A stretch of DNA of 64,000 nt from Deltaproteobacteria bacterium. Lineage in GTDB: Bacteria > Desulfobacterota > Binatia > Binatales > Binataceae. The stretch is taken from contig JAJXYF010000021.1 of assembly GCA_021780755.1 (NCBI GenBank), positions 1 through 64,000 on the forward strand, in the 5' to 3' direction. Numbering within the stretch: position 1 is the stretch's first letter; each line of letters starts with the position of its first letter. The position numbers were made by a program, and so were the translations under genes. The notes beneath the pieces were generated by a model. That model had not been told where the DNA came from. It ran no database searches and saw nothing but the letters and a program-made list of their open reading frames with translations. Below, piece by piece: positions 7,825 to 17,343 of this stretch.

Positions 7825-10800
7825 CTACACCGCCGCCAGCCGCGCCATATCCGACTGCATATTGAGCTGGCGCTCGAGCACGCGCCGATACTCAGTCGGC
7901 ATTACCTTGACGAACTTGCGCGCGTAATCGTCCCAGCTATCGAGAATGTGCCGCGCGACAGTGCTGCCCGTATACTGATGGTGGCGCACCAGCAGTGCGT
8001 GAATCTGGCTCGCCTCGGCCGTGTCGGCCAAGTCGTGCAGTTCGACCATGCCCATGTTGCACCGCGACTTGAAGGTGCCGTCCTCGTCGAGCACGTAGGC
8101 CACTCCGCCGCTCATGCCGGCGGCAAAGTTGCGCCCGGTTTTACCCAGTACAACGACGGTGCCGCGCGTCATGTACTCGCAGCCGTGGTCACCGACGCCT
8201 TCGACGACCGCGGTGGCGCCGCTGTTGCGCACGGCGAAGCGTTCACCCGCCATCCCGCGCACGAAGACCTCGCCGCCGGTCGCGCCGTAGAGCGCGACGT
8301 TGCCAATGATGATGTTCTCCTCAGCCTTGAAGGTCGCTTCCGTGGGCGGCCTGACGGCGATAAACCCGCCGGACAGGCCCTTGCCGAAATAGTCATTCGC
8401 GTCGCCTTCGAGGTAGAGCGCGATGCCGGCCGCGAGCCATGCGCCAAAACTCTGTCCAGCGGTGCCCTTGAAGTGGGCCTGAATCGTGTAGGGCAGCAGC
8501 GCGTGCTCGCCGTAGCGGCGCGAGACTTCGGCGGAGAGCATCGTGCCGACGGTGCGATTGACGTTGCGAATCGGCAAATGCACTTCGACCGGCTTCTTGT
8601 GTTCGAGCGCGTCCTTGCACACCTCGATCAATTGCTGGTCGAGCGCCTTGTCGAGGCCGTGGTCCTGCGGCTCAACGCGATGGAGCGGCCAGTCGGCCGG
8701 AACGTCGGGCTTGTGCAGGATCGAACTCAAGTCAACGTGACGTGCCTTCCAGTGCTCGATCGCCTCGTTGGCGTCGAGGCATTCGACCCGCCCGACCATC
8801 TCGTCGATAGTGCGGAAGCCCAACTGCGCCATGTGTTCGCGCACTTCCTCGGCAATGAACATCATCATGTTGACGACGTGCTCGGGCTTGCCCTCGAACT
8901 TCTTACGCAGTTCGGGATCCTGTGTCGCGATACCGACCGGGCAGGTGTTGAGATGGCACACACGCATCATGATGCAGCCCGAGGCGACCAGTGCGGCGCT
9001 CGCGAAGCCGAACTCCTCGGCACCGAGCATCGCGGCGACAGCCACATCGCGGCCGGTTTTGAGCTGGCCGTCAGTCTCAACATAGATGCGGCCGCGCAGG
9101 TTGTTCATCACGAGGATTTGCTGGGTCTCGGCGAGGCCCAGTTCCCACGGGATGCCCGCGTGCTTGATCGATTGGAGCGGCGACGCGCCGGTGCCGCCGT
9201 CGTAGCCGCTAATTAGAACGACGTCGGCCTTGGCCTTGGCGACGCCCGCCGCGATCGTACCGACGCCGACCTCGGCCACCAGCTTGACGCTGATGCGCGC
9301 GCGGTCATTGGAATTCTTCAAATCGTGGATAAGCTGCGCAAGATCCTCGATCGAATAAATATCGTGATGCGGCGGCGGCGAAATTAGTCCGACGCCCGGG
9401 GTCGAGTAGCGAATCTTCGCGATGTAGTCGTCAACCTTATGGCCGGGCAGCTGGCCGCCCTCGCCGGGCTTCGCGCCCTGCGCCATCTTGATTTGCAGCT
9501 CGTCGGCGTTCACGAGGTAATTGCTGGTGACACCGAAACGCGCGGAGGCCACCTGCTTGATCGCGCTACGGCGCCAATCGCCGTTGGGATCGCGCTGGAA
9601 ACGCTCGGGGTCCTCGCCACCCTCGCCGGTATTGCTCTTGCCGCCGAGCCGGTTCATCGCAATCGCGAGGTTTTCGTGCGCCTCCTTGCTGATCGAGCCG
9701 AACGACATCGCCCCGGTCTTGAAGCGCTTGACGATTTGCGCGGCCGGCTCGACCTCCTCGATCGGCACGGGCGAGCGGTTGGGCTTGAACTTGAGCAGGC
9801 TGCGCAGCGTCGCGAGATTGCGGCTGTGTTCGTCAACGAGCCGCGAGTACTCCTTGAAGAGGCGATAGTTGCCGGAGCGTACCGCGTGCTGCAACTTCGC
9901 GATCGTATTGGGATTATACATGTGGAACTCGCCGCGCCGGCGCCATTGGTACTGGCCGCCGACTTCGAGTTCGCCATCGAGATTGGGATCCGCCGCAAAG
10001 GCCCAGCGATGGCGATTGGCCGATTCGCGAGCGATCGCGTCGAGCCCCACGCCGCCTACGCGCGACGCGGTCCAACTGAAGTATTTGTCGATGACTTCGC
10101 GGTTCAGGCCAATCGCCTCGAAAATCTGCGCGCCGCGATAGCTCTGGGTGGTCGAGATACCCATTTTCGAGGCGACCTTGGTGAGACTCTTGGTGCCCGC
10201 CTTGATGAAGTGTTCGACCGCCTCGTCCAGCGTCACGTCCTTCAGTTGCCCGTCGCGGATCATGCTGGCGAGCGTGGCGAAAGCGAGATAGGGATTGACC
10301 GCGCCGGCGCCGTAACCGATTAGCAGGCACAGGTGCATAATTTCGCGCGGCTCGCCAGATTCGACCACCAGGCCGCAGCGCGTGCGCGTGCCCTCGCGAA
10401 TCAAGTGATGATGCACGGCGGCGGTCGCGAGCAGGCTCGGGATCGGCGCCCACTCGGCGTCCACGCCGCGATCCGAGAGTACGATGATGGTGTAGCCCTT
10501 CTCGATCGCTTCGGAAGCCTGCCGGCAGAGTTGGTCGAGCGCCTCGCACAGGCCCTGCTCACCGTCGGTGGGGCGAAAGAGGGTCGAGAGCGTCGCGGTG
10601 GCGAAGCCCGGCTGTTGGAGCTGTTTGATTTGTTCGAGCTGTGCGTTAGTGATGATCGGCTGCTTCAAACGCAACTGCCGGCAATGCAGCGGGGTCTCCT
10701 CGAACAGGTTCTGCTCGGAGCCGATGGTGGTCTCGGCCGACATCACCATCTCTTCGCGGATCGAATCGACCGGTGGATTAGTCACTTGCGCGAAGAGCTG

Positions 10801-12387
10801 CTTGAAATAGTTAAACAGCAGCGGCGACTTGTCCGAAAGCACCGCGAGCGGAGTATCGGTACCCATCGAGCCGACCGGCTCCTGCCCGTTGGCGGCCATC
10901 GGCGCAAGGATCATTTTCAAATCCTCGATGGTGTAGCCGAAGGCCTGCTGCTGCTTGAGCAGATCGAGCGGCTCGAAGCCGTCGATCGGCGGCGCCGACG
11001 GAGCCGGTGGCAGATCCGCGAGTTCGATCAGGCTCTCCGAGAGCCAGGTGCGATAGGGCTTGCGCAGCGCGAAGCCTTCCTTGATCTCCTCGTCCTGCAC
11101 GATCCGGCCTTCGGCGGTATCGACAAAGAACATGCGGCCCGGCTGCAGGCGCCCCTTCGAGACGATCTGATCCTGCGGCAAATCGAGCACGCCGGCTTCC
11201 GAAGCCATCACGACGAGTCCGTCCTTGGTGACCCAGTAGCGCGAGGGGCGCAGCCCGTTGCGATCGAGCACGGCGCCGATGCGGCGGCCGTCAGTGAAGG
11301 TGATCGAGGCGGGACCGTCCCACGGCTCCATCAGGCACGAATGGTACTGGTAGAAGGCGCGTTTGGCATCGCTCATCAGGGGATCGTTCTGCCACGCCTC
11401 CGGGATCATCATCATCACGGCATGGGCGAGCGGGCGTCCGGTGCGCACCAGCAGTTCGAGGCAATTGTCGAAGACGGCGGAGTCGCTGCCGTTGGGCTCG
11501 ACGATCGGCAGGATTTTCTTGATGTCCTCACCGAATAGCGACGACGTGAACTGCTGCTCGCGCGCACGCATCCAGTTGATATTGCCGCGCAGCGTGTTGA
11601 TCTCGCCATTGTGCGAAAGGAAACGATAGGGATGCGCGCGGTCCCAGCTGGGGAACGTATTGGTCGAGAAGCGCTGATGGACCATCGCGAGCGCCGTCTT
11701 CATCAGGGGATCGTTCAGTTCGGGATAAAAGCGCGGAATCTGATACGAGATGAGCTGGCCCTTGTAAACGATGGTCGAGCTGGAGAGGCTGCACACATAA
11801 AACAGCTCCCCTTCGCCCAGGCGCACTTCGGCACCCTCGGTCGCGACGCGCTTGCGGATGACATAGAGTTTGCGCTCGAGGGTCTCCTCGTCGCCGATAT
11901 CGGCACCGCGCCTGATGAAGATCTGGCGAATCGAGGGCAGCCCGTGGCGCGCGATCTCGCCGCATTGCGATTCGTCCACCGGCACCGTGCGCCAGCCGAG
12001 GACGTGCTGCCCTTCGTCGCGCACCACGCGCTCGAAGATCTCCTCGCAGGCGTTGCGCTTGGTGACGTCGAGCGGCATGAAGACCATGCCGACGCCGTAC
12101 TCGCCGGGAGCGGGCAGCGTAAAGCGCAACGCCTCGCACTCCTGGGCCAGGAACTCATGCGGGATCTGCATCAGGATTCCCGCGCCGTCGCCGGTCAGCG
12201 GATCGCATCCGCAGGCGCCGCGATGCTCCAGGTTGCGGAGCACCTCGAGGCCCTTTTCCACGATGTCGTGCGATTTCTCGCCCTTGATGTTGACCACGAA
12301 TCCGGTGCCGCACGAATCGTGTTCGTGGGCGGGATCGTAGAGGCCCTGGCTCGATGGAATGCCGCGGTGGTGATGCGTCATAGTCAT
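7825..12387 (-). CDS. gltB: Glutamate synthase (NADPH) large subunit
   Basis: A 1520-residue GltB, the usual size. The class-II glutaminase domain comes first, with the nucleophile cysteine at about residue 26 (HDSCGTGF); the preceding residues would be a cleaved propeptide. A central domain and the FMN-binding synthase barrel follow ([38 protein letters not shown]). The 3Fe-4S cysteines are in the form C-x5-C-x4-C ([12 protein letters not shown]), and the C-terminal beta-helix domain ends the protein. The start ATG overlaps the lrp stop by four bases (ATGA), so lrp and gltB are translationally coupled. An in-frame ATG two codons later is also possible. Confidence 0.98.
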   Translation of the reverse strand: MTMTHHHRGIPSSQGLYDPAHEHDSCGTGFVVNIKGEKSHDIVEKGLEVLRNLEHRGACGCDPLTGDGAGILMQIPHEFLAQECEALRFTLPAPGEYGVGMVFMPLDVTKRNACEEIFERVVRDEGQHVLGWRTVPVDESQCGEIARHGLPSIRQIFIRRGADIGDEETLERKLYVIRKRVATEGAEVRLGEGELFYVCSLSSSTIVYKGQLISYQIPRFYPELNDPLMKTALAMVHQRFSTNTFPSWDRAHPYRFLSHNGEINTLRGNINWMRAREQQFTSSLFGEDIKKILPIVEPNGSDSAVFDNCLELLVRTGRPLAHAVMMMIPEAWQNDPLMSDAKRAFYQYHSCLMEPWDGPASITFTDGRRIGAVLDRNGLRPSRYWVTKDGLVVMASEAGVLDLPQDQIVSKGRLQPGRMFFVDTAEGRIVQDEEIKEGFALRKPYRTWLSESLIELADLPPAPSAPPIDGFEPLDLLKQQQAFGYTIEDLKMILAPMAANGQEPVGSMGTDTPLAVLSDKSPLLFNYFKQLFAQVTNPPVDSIREEMVMSAETTIGSEQNLFEETPLHCRQLRLKQPIITNAQLEQIKQLQQPGFATATLSTLFRPTDGEQGLCEALDQLCRQASEAIEKGYTIIVLSDRGVDAEWAPIPSLLATAAVHHHLIREGTRTRCGLVVESGEPREIMHLCLLIGYGAGAVNPYLAFATLASMIRDGQLKDVTLDEAVEHFIKAGTKSLTKVASKMGISTTQSYRGAQIFEAIGLNREVIDKYFSWTASRVGGVGLDAIARESANRHRWAFAADPNLDGELEVGGQYQWRRRGEFHMYNPNTIAKLQHAVRSGNYRLFKEYSRLVDEHSRNLATLRSLLKFKPNRSPVPIEEVEPAAQIVKRFKTGAMSFGSISKEAHENLAIAMNRLGGKSNTGEGGEDPERFQRDPNGDWRRSAIKQVASARFGVTSNYLVNADELQIKMAQGAKPGEGGQLPGHKVDDYIAKIRYSTPGVGLISPPPHHDIYSIEDLAQLIHDLKNSNDRARISVKLVAEVGVGTIAAGVAKAKADVVLISGYDGGTGASPLQSIKHAGIPWELGLAETQQILVMNNLRGRIYVETDGQLKTGRDVAVAAMLGAEEFGFASAALVASGCIMMRVCHLNTCPVGIATQDPELRKKFEGKPEHVVNMMMFIAEEVREHMAQLGFRTIDEMVGRVECLDANEAIEHWKARHVDLSSILHKPDVPADWPLHRVEPQDHGLDKALDQQLIEVCKDALEHKKPVEVHLPIRNVNRTVGTMLSAEVSRRYGEHALLPYTIQAHFKGTAGQSFGAWLAAGIALYLEGDANDYFGKGLSGGFIAVRPPTEATFKAEENIIIGNVALYGATGGEVFVRGMAGERFAVRNSGATAVVEGVGDHGCEYMTRGTVVVLGKTGRNFAAGMSGGVAYVLDEDGTFKSRCNMGMVELHDLADTAEASQIHALLVRHHQYTGSTVARHILDSWDDYARKFVKVMPTEYRRVLERQLNMQSDMARLAAV

Positions 12388-12941
12388 GCCCTTCTGCTGT
12401 CGGATGCTGCGCCCCTGGCGACGTGGCGATGGCGTTTGCCATTGCCGGCATCGTTCGGTTCTCTGCCGTTACTGACCGATATCTGCGTGCGCTCCGTGTG
12501 CGTCGACAACACCACCATCGTCTCCGTCCGCGTCACCCCGTCGATTGCCCGGATCGTCTTGATCAACTCCTCCAGCGTCGCAGTGCTGCCCGTCTTGACC
12601 TTCAACAGCACCGTGTGTTCGCCCGTTATGTGATGGCATTCGAGCACTTCTTCGAGCCGTTCGACCTGATCCTCGAACAGTCCGATGGTGCGCGGATGCC
12701 CAATTAAAACACCGATGAAGGCCGTCACGTCCTTGCCCAACTGACGCGCGTCCACCGACGCGTGATAACCCGTGATAACTCCGCCGTCCTCGAGCTTTTT
12801 TACGCGCTCGATCACCGAGGGCGCCGACAGTCCGACCTGCTCGCCCAGTTTGACCAACGGGATGCGGCCGTGGTCCTGGAGGATCGCGATAATCTGCAAA
12901 TCTATGGCGTCAGGCTCGAAGGCCTCGTTACCTAACTTCAT
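12384..12941 (-). CDS. Lrp/AsnC-family transcriptional regulator
   Basis: A 185-residue Lrp/AsnC regulator. The N-terminal winged helix-turn-helix reads [51 protein letters not shown] with parts matching the family closely, followed by the RAM (AsnC_trans_reg) ligand-binding domain ([19 protein letters not shown]). The last 30 residues are a basic extension not typical of the family. A GAGG site precedes the ATG by eight bases. The gene shares four bases with gltB, so it is the first gene of a lrp-gltB-gltD operon. Lrp is a classical regulator of gltBD in enterobacteria; here feedback on its own operon is inferred. Confidence 0.93.
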   Translation of the reverse strand: MKLGNEAFEPDAIDLQIIAILQDHGRIPLVKLGEQVGLSAPSVIERVKKLEDGGVITGYHASVDARQLGKDVTAFIGVLIGHPRTIGLFEDQVERLEEVLECHHITGEHTVLLKVKTGSTATLEELIKTIRAIDGVTRTETMVVLSTHTERTQISVSNGREPNDAGNGKRHRHVARGAASDSRRA

Positions 12942-13229
12942 AAGGCAAACCTCGGTGCGGGGCCGATAAAATAGCCGCCGCTCTAAAAGAAGTCAAGGTT
13001 TTCTAAGGCCAATCAACAAGAAAAAAGACGTTTGGTAAAGTTTGATCGACCGAACCCTAACACAATTAGGATATGATGACAATTCACCTTAATTAAAGTC
13101 GGTTCTAGGCAGCCTGAATCCCTTTAATTGCGGACGGTTGATTCCACCTCCTTCGATTAATTCTCGCCAAATCTCGCCTGATAAGCCTGATTTCGGCCCT
13201 GGTCACGTGCGCTTTCAAATGAGGGCGCC
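12942..13229. promoter_or_regulatory. AT-rich gap upstream of lrp-gltBD
   Basis: This 288-base gap separates the end of amt from the start of lrp, both on the minus strand. It is clearly richer in A and T than the coding sequence near 12960-13150 and must hold the lrp-gltBD promoter. I looked for a sigma-54 element (TGGCAC-N5-TTGC on the minus strand) and did not see one, nor a convincing intrinsic terminator for amt. Confidence 0.45.
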
Positions 13230-14711
13230 TCAACTCGGATACGCTTCGCTGCCCATCTCGAGCGCGTCGAGTCCGCTCCATTCGATTTCGGCCGACACAC
13301 GATTGCCGATCGTGCGTTCGACGATATGGAAGAACGTCCACGACAATCCAAACACCACCACGATGTTCACCACGACGCCAATGAATTGCGCGGTAAACTG
13401 TCCGATATCGCCATAGAGGAGACCGCGCACGGGGCCGGCGACGCCGTTCCAGCCGTCGCCATAGGTGCCGTCGGCGAACAGGCCGAGTGCGAGCGCGCCC
13501 CAGATGCCACATACGCCGTGCACTGAAATCGCGCCGACCGGGTCGTCGATGCGAAAGCGCCGCTCGATAACAAGGATGCTGCCGACCACGATGAGGCCGG
13601 CGATGACGCCGATCATCACGGCGGCGGCGGGCGAGACGAAGGCGCACGAGGCGGTGATTGAAACGAGTCCGCCGAGCAGTCCGTTACACGCCATCGCAAC
13701 GTCGGGTTTGTGATAGCGATGCCACAGGTACACCATTGCGGAGAGCGCGCCGCCGGCCGACGCCAACATCGTATTGACGGCGATGATTCCGATCCGCGGG
13801 TCAGCGGCGGCGAGTGTCGATCCGGTGTTAAAGCCGAACCATCCGAAGGCGAGGACCAGCGTGCCTACGACGGCCATCGGAATGTTATGGCCGGGCAGCA
13901 GGCCAATCGCGCCGTCGCGGCGAAATTTGCCGATCCGCGGGCCGAGCGTGATGACCCCGGCAAGCGCGGCGATACCGCCGGTCATGTGGACCACCGATGA
14001 TCCGGCAAAATCGACGTCGCCGTGACCGAGGCCCAAGTTGAGTCCCAGTTGCGAGAGCCATCCGCCACCCCAGACCCAGTTGCCGAACAGCGGATAGAGC
14101 AGCATCGACATGAAAAGCCCATAGACGGCGAAGGCGGAAAACTTCCAGCGCTCGGCGAGCGCGCCGGTCGGAATGGTCGCGGCGGTATCCATGAAGACTA
14201 CGGCGAACAGGAACATCGCGAGGCTGCCGGGATCGTGGCTCACGCTGACCAGCGCGAATTTCGCGCAGCCGATGAGGCCGTATTGATGGCCGCCGATCGC
14301 GATCGATAGTTCACGATGTGGAATCGCGAGTACGCCGAGCGACGGCCAGTTGCTGACGCCCCCCATCATCAGGGCGTAGCCGACGATCCAGAAGCCGAAC
14401 AGCCCGATCGGGTAAATGATCAGGTTCATCGCCATCGTATTGACGGCGTTTTTGGCGCGCGTGAAGCCGGTCTCGAGCATCGCGAAGCCGACCTGCATGA
14501 ACATCACGAGGAAGCCGCAGACCAGCACCCAGGCGAGGTTCAGGGACTGCGAGAGTTGCTGCCACGCATGGTTGACGGCGGCATCGTCGGCCCAGGCCTG
14601 CGCGCGCATCGCGACCAGCCCGATCATCGCGAGCAGCAATGCGGTCATGCGCACTGTGAGTCGCGATCGATAGCGCCGCGACAGCGGTGCGGGACGGTTT
14701 CGCGCAATCAT
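13230..14711 (-). CDS. amt: Ammonium transporter (Amt/MEP/Rh family)
   Basis: A 493-residue Amt channel for uptake of ammonium across the inner membrane. An N-terminal signal-like helix (MTALLLAMIGLVAMRAQAWA) precedes the first core helix with VGFAMLETGFTRAKNAVNTMAMN, a family hallmark. The two pore histidines are recognisable in VVHMTGGIAALAG and ISVHGVCGIWGALALGL. The start ATG overlaps the stop of the upstream Ser/Thr kinase by four bases (ATGA). No PII (glnK/glnB) gene is adjacent, unlike most amt loci. The same frame stays open 657 bases further upstream, but that stretch lies opposite real kinase codons in another frame and is not protein. Confidence 0.95.
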   Translation of the reverse strand: MIARNRPAPLSRRYRSRLTVRMTALLLAMIGLVAMRAQAWADDAAVNHAWQQLSQSLNLAWVLVCGFLVMFMQVGFAMLETGFTRAKNAVNTMAMNLIIYPIGLFGFWIVGYALMMGGVSNWPSLGVLAIPHRELSIAIGGHQYGLIGCAKFALVSVSHDPGSLAMFLFAVVFMDTAATIPTGALAERWKFSAFAVYGLFMSMLLYPLFGNWVWGGGWLSQLGLNLGLGHGDVDFAGSSVVHMTGGIAALAGVITLGPRIGKFRRDGAIGLLPGHNIPMAVVGTLVLAFGWFGFNTGSTLAAADPRIGIIAVNTMLASAGGALSAMVYLWHRYHKPDVAMACNGLLGGLVSITASCAFVSPAAAVMIGVIAGLIVVGSILVIERRFRIDDPVGAISVHGVCGIWGALALGLFADGTYGDGWNGVAGPVRGLLYGDIGQFTAQFIGVVVNIVVVFGLSWTFFHIVERTIGNRVSAEIEWSGLDALEMGSEAYPS

Positions 14712-15724
14712 TTGGTTTGCCCCCGAAATGAGCGTTGCGGCGGATAGGGCGCCGCCGGATAGCGGTTGGCCAGCCAGATCAGCAGCGCGAGCACGCCGGC
14801 GAGCGAACCAAAGAACAGCGCGGTCCACAGCGCGCGGCGGATCTTCTGACCACGCTGGCTGCGCGGATGCAAGCGCGCGGCGCGCCCGGTGATTTCGACT
14901 TGCGCCGGATGCTCGAGGTCGTGGAGCATCTCCGCCGCACTCAAGTAGCGATCGCGCGGCACGCGCTCGATGGCGTGCAGGATGATCTCCTCGAGATGCG
15001 GATCGAGATCGGGCCGATAATGGGTCGGTGGCTGCGGGTCCTCGGCGGTCTTCGCCCGCATCATGTTGTAAACGTTGTCGCTCGAGTACGGCAACTCGCC
15101 GGTAAACATCTCGTAGAGCATAGTGCCCAAAGCGTAGATGTCGGTGCGGGCGTCGCCGCGCCGTCCACTGACCTGCTCCGGCGCCATGTAGTCGGGCGTG
15201 CCGATGGTGGATGACAGGCCCGACCAGGTGAGGCGGCGCGCCTCTTCGTCCAGGGCGATGCCGAAGTCCATGATCTTGAGCAGGCCGGACGCGGTGATCA
15301 GGATATTTTCGGGCTTGAGGTCGCGATGGACGACGCGCTGGCCGTGCATGTAAACCAGCGCGCCGCAAATCTGCCGCGCGTAATCGAGCGCGCGCTCGGC
15401 CGCGAAGGGCCGTTTGTCGCGCAGTTCGACCCGCAACGAAACGCCCTCGACGAACTCCATCGCGATGTACATGCGGCTTTTGCGCTCGGGCGTGTACACC
15501 TTGATGATGTTCGGATGATCGAGCCGGCGCACGACCTCCTCCTCGCGCTGGAAGCGGCCGTAAAAGACCACGTCGCTCTCGAACTGTGCGTAGGGAATTT
15601 TGATTGCGACGGTCTGGCCGTTGATGCGATCGACGGCCTTGAAGATCGAGGCCATTCCACTCCGGGCAATCAGCTCCGTCAGTTCATATTGGTCGAGCTT
15701 GTCGCCGACGTTGACCTCGCGCAT
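14708..15724 (-). CDS. Membrane-anchored Hanks-type Ser/Thr protein kinase
   Basis: A 338-residue kinase. The kinase domain spans about residues 13-280, with the ATP lysine in QTVAIKIPY (K42), catalytic loop HRDLKPENI, DFG (IMDFGIAL) and the activation-end GTPDYMAPEQ. The glycine loop is degenerate (IARSGMASIF instead of GxGxxG). One transmembrane helix (about 300-322, LWTALFFGSLAGVLALLIWLA) puts the kinase in the cytoplasm with only a short proline-rich tail outside, so no external sensor domain is visible. It overlaps amt by four bases and lies 126 bases downstream of a PP2C phosphatase gene, forming a phosphatase-kinase-channel operon. Confidence 0.93.
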   Translation of the reverse strand: MREVNVGDKLDQYELTELIARSGMASIFKAVDRINGQTVAIKIPYAQFESDVVFYGRFQREEEVVRRLDHPNIIKVYTPERKSRMYIAMEFVEGVSLRVELRDKRPFAAERALDYARQICGALVYMHGQRVVHRDLKPENILITASGLLKIMDFGIALDEEARRLTWSGLSSTIGTPDYMAPEQVSGRRGDARTDIYALGTMLYEMFTGELPYSSDNVYNMMRAKTAEDPQPPTHYRPDLDPHLEEIILHAIERVPRDRYLSAAEMLHDLEHPAQVEITGRAARLHPRSQRGQKIRRALWTALFFGSLAGVLALLIWLANRYPAAPYPPQRSFRGQTK

Positions 15725-15755
15725 ATAAGACGGTGTGCCGAACTCGCGCCGGACG

Positions 15756-15851
15756 TTAACATCCAGCCGCGCGGCGAATCAAATGCGTAAGGGCGGCGAG
15801 CGCAAACCAAGGTGGCGCGTCTGCCGGGCGGTCAAACTCGGATTCCGACAT
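15756..15851 (-). CDS. Possible 31-residue small protein coupled to the phosphatase
   Basis: A short frame begins at an ATG that overlaps the PP2C stop (TGATG) and encodes MSESEFDRPADAPPWFALAA..., ending at a TAA 31 bases before the kinase start. The overlap is the arrangement expected for translational re-initiation, and it fills the only sizeable gap in the operon. It has no recognisable domain and could be the remnant of a longer gene or chance. Confidence 0.3.
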   Translation of the reverse strand: MSESEFDRPADAPPWFALAALTHLIRRAAGC

Positions 15852-16711
15852 CAATTGCCCCGCCCGAACATCGCGACGATGCGCTCCCGCCATCCGCGCC
15901 GCACCGTGCCGTTGGGGCTTTCGACCAGCAGCGAGAAGATGCCGACCGTCAGATTGTCCGGCGTGCCGCGGGCGTTGGCGCTCTCGATAAGCTGCCGGCA
16001 GGCCGTCCGGGCGTCGCAGCCGCGCGTGAGCTCTTCGATTTCGGCGTCGGGGAGCACCGACCACAAGCCGTCGCTGCACACAATGAGGCGATCGTGCTGC
16101 TGCAGCGGAGTGGTGATGCGATCGATCGAGGGAATCAGATCGTGTCCGAGGCTCCGGCTGAGCGCCGACCGATCGGGATGAGTGCGCGCGCGCTCGGCCG
16201 AGATCAGGCCCATTCTGACTCGCTCGCCGACCACCGTATGGTCGCGCGTAAGTTGCTCGATTTTGCGATCGCGCACCAGATAAAGACGGCAATCCCCGCA
16301 ATGCGCGCCATAGAGCATCCCCTCGCTGAGGCTGACGGCCACGGCGGTCGCGGTCGTCGCCATCCGACGCAATTCAGGCACGGTCAAAGCGCGGTTGTGA
16401 ATTTCGATATTGGCCTGCTGGAGCGCGCGATGGAGGCGTTTGGCTGATCCGAGGGTTGGCGAGCTCGCGCGGAAGGCTTCGAGCGTCGTCTCCACCGCCA
16501 TCGCACTGGCGATCTCGCCGCCCTCGTAGCCCCCCACCCCGTCGGCCACCAGGAAAACGACCGTGCTGCCGTTTTCGACCAACTGGCCGCAGGAGTCCTC
16601 GTTGCCTTCGCGCTTGGTGCCGACATGGCTGAGCAGCGCAAGGTCATATGCCGGACTGCGCTCCGGCGCGGCGGGGTCCGACGCTTCCATCGTCCGTCTT
16701 ACGCTGGCCAC
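15851..16711 (-). CDS. PP2C-family Ser/Thr phosphatase
   Basis: A 286-residue PPM/PP2C phosphatase (PrpC/Stp type), the usual partner that reverses Hanks-type kinases. The metal-site motifs are complete: LLSHVGTKREGNEDS near residue 27, VADGVGGYEGGEIAS near 55, HCGDCRLYLV, LSRSLG, VCSDGLWSVL and GTPDNLTVGIF. It is soluble, with no membrane segment. I use the GTG start because AGGAG lies eight bases upstream; an ATG seven codons later is an alternative. It precedes the membrane kinase and amt in the same direction. Confidence 0.93.
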   Translation of the reverse strand: MASVRRTMEASDPAAPERSPAYDLALLSHVGTKREGNEDSCGQLVENGSTVVFLVADGVGGYEGGEIASAMAVETTLEAFRASSPTLGSAKRLHRALQQANIEIHNRALTVPELRRMATTATAVAVSLSEGMLYGAHCGDCRLYLVRDRKIEQLTRDHTVVGERVRMGLISAERARTHPDRSALSRSLGHDLIPSIDRITTPLQQHDRLIVCSDGLWSVLPDAEIEELTRGCDARTACRQLIESANARGTPDNLTVGIFSLLVESPNGTVRRGWRERIVAMFGRGN

Positions 16712-16865
16712 CGGTTAAGCTCCTGGAGGGCGGCAATCGGCACGCCCGAAGAAACCGGTGCACGGGCGTCAACGAGCCGCCGGCGCGCGTCCGCATCACG
16801 CGGCAGACGCCGGTTAAGGAGCGTGGGTACGGCCGCGAACGCCGCGGCGGACGGCGCCTCCGCGG

Positions 16866-17132
16866 TTATGCGTGAGGGGCGAATTTCTCCATGATTTCGC
16901 GCTCCGCCGTCAACCAGTCGGACAATTCGTCGCCGGAGGTGCCGTGGCGCGAGAGAAACAGCTCGTAGGCCCGCAGACGGATCAGCTCGGCGCTGGGCGC
17001 GGCGGTGCCGTTTCCATTCGCGACCGGCGGCGTCACCACCGTCTCGGTCACCTGGGCGGTGCTGGTCGTGGGTTTGGCCTTGCTTTTTGCGGTCCGCAGG
17101 CCGGTCGATTTCGGTTTCCTGGGCGCAGCCAT
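16866..17132 (-). CDS. DUF2934-containing small protein
   Basis: An 88-residue protein with a lysine/alanine-rich N-terminus (MAAPRKPKSTGLRTAKSKAKP) and a C-terminal DUF2934 motif (PF11154), recognisable as IRLRAYELFLSRHGTSGDELSDWLTAEREIM. DUF2934 has no assigned function; it usually follows a flexible basic segment in small soil-bacterial proteins. The start is well supported by AGGAGGATTTG just upstream of the ATG; an upstream frame adds 24 residues that are unlikely to be used. It heads the strand that continues into the PP2C, kinase and amt genes, about 150 bases away. Confidence 0.78.
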   Translation of the reverse strand: MAAPRKPKSTGLRTAKSKAKPTTSTAQVTETVVTPPVANGNGTAAPSAELIRLRAYELFLSRHGTSGDELSDWLTAEREIMEKFAPHA

Positions 17133-17343
17133 CACAAATCCTCCTCTTACAAAAAATACTCTCGGCGAATTCCGCGCGGGAACCCGCCAAATAAATTCCG
17201 CCACCGCACCGGCCGCGATTCAAGTACATGCTGCGCAATTTAATCCCCAGGTAACGGGGCCGCACGTCGCATCTGAAAGTCGGCGGGCGGGCCCGATTAC
17301 TCGGACCCGCCGCGCCCCTCAACTCAACCTGTCCGAGGCGCGA

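Noticed and set aside
12942..13229. Sigma-54 promoter for lrp-gltBD
   Set aside because: No TGGCAC-N5-TTGC match was seen on the minus strand.
14712..15368. A 219-codon extension upstream of amt in the same frame
   Set aside because: It overlaps the kinase gene in another frame and has Arg/Ala-rich random composition; the ATG at 14711 with its signal-like helix is the true start.
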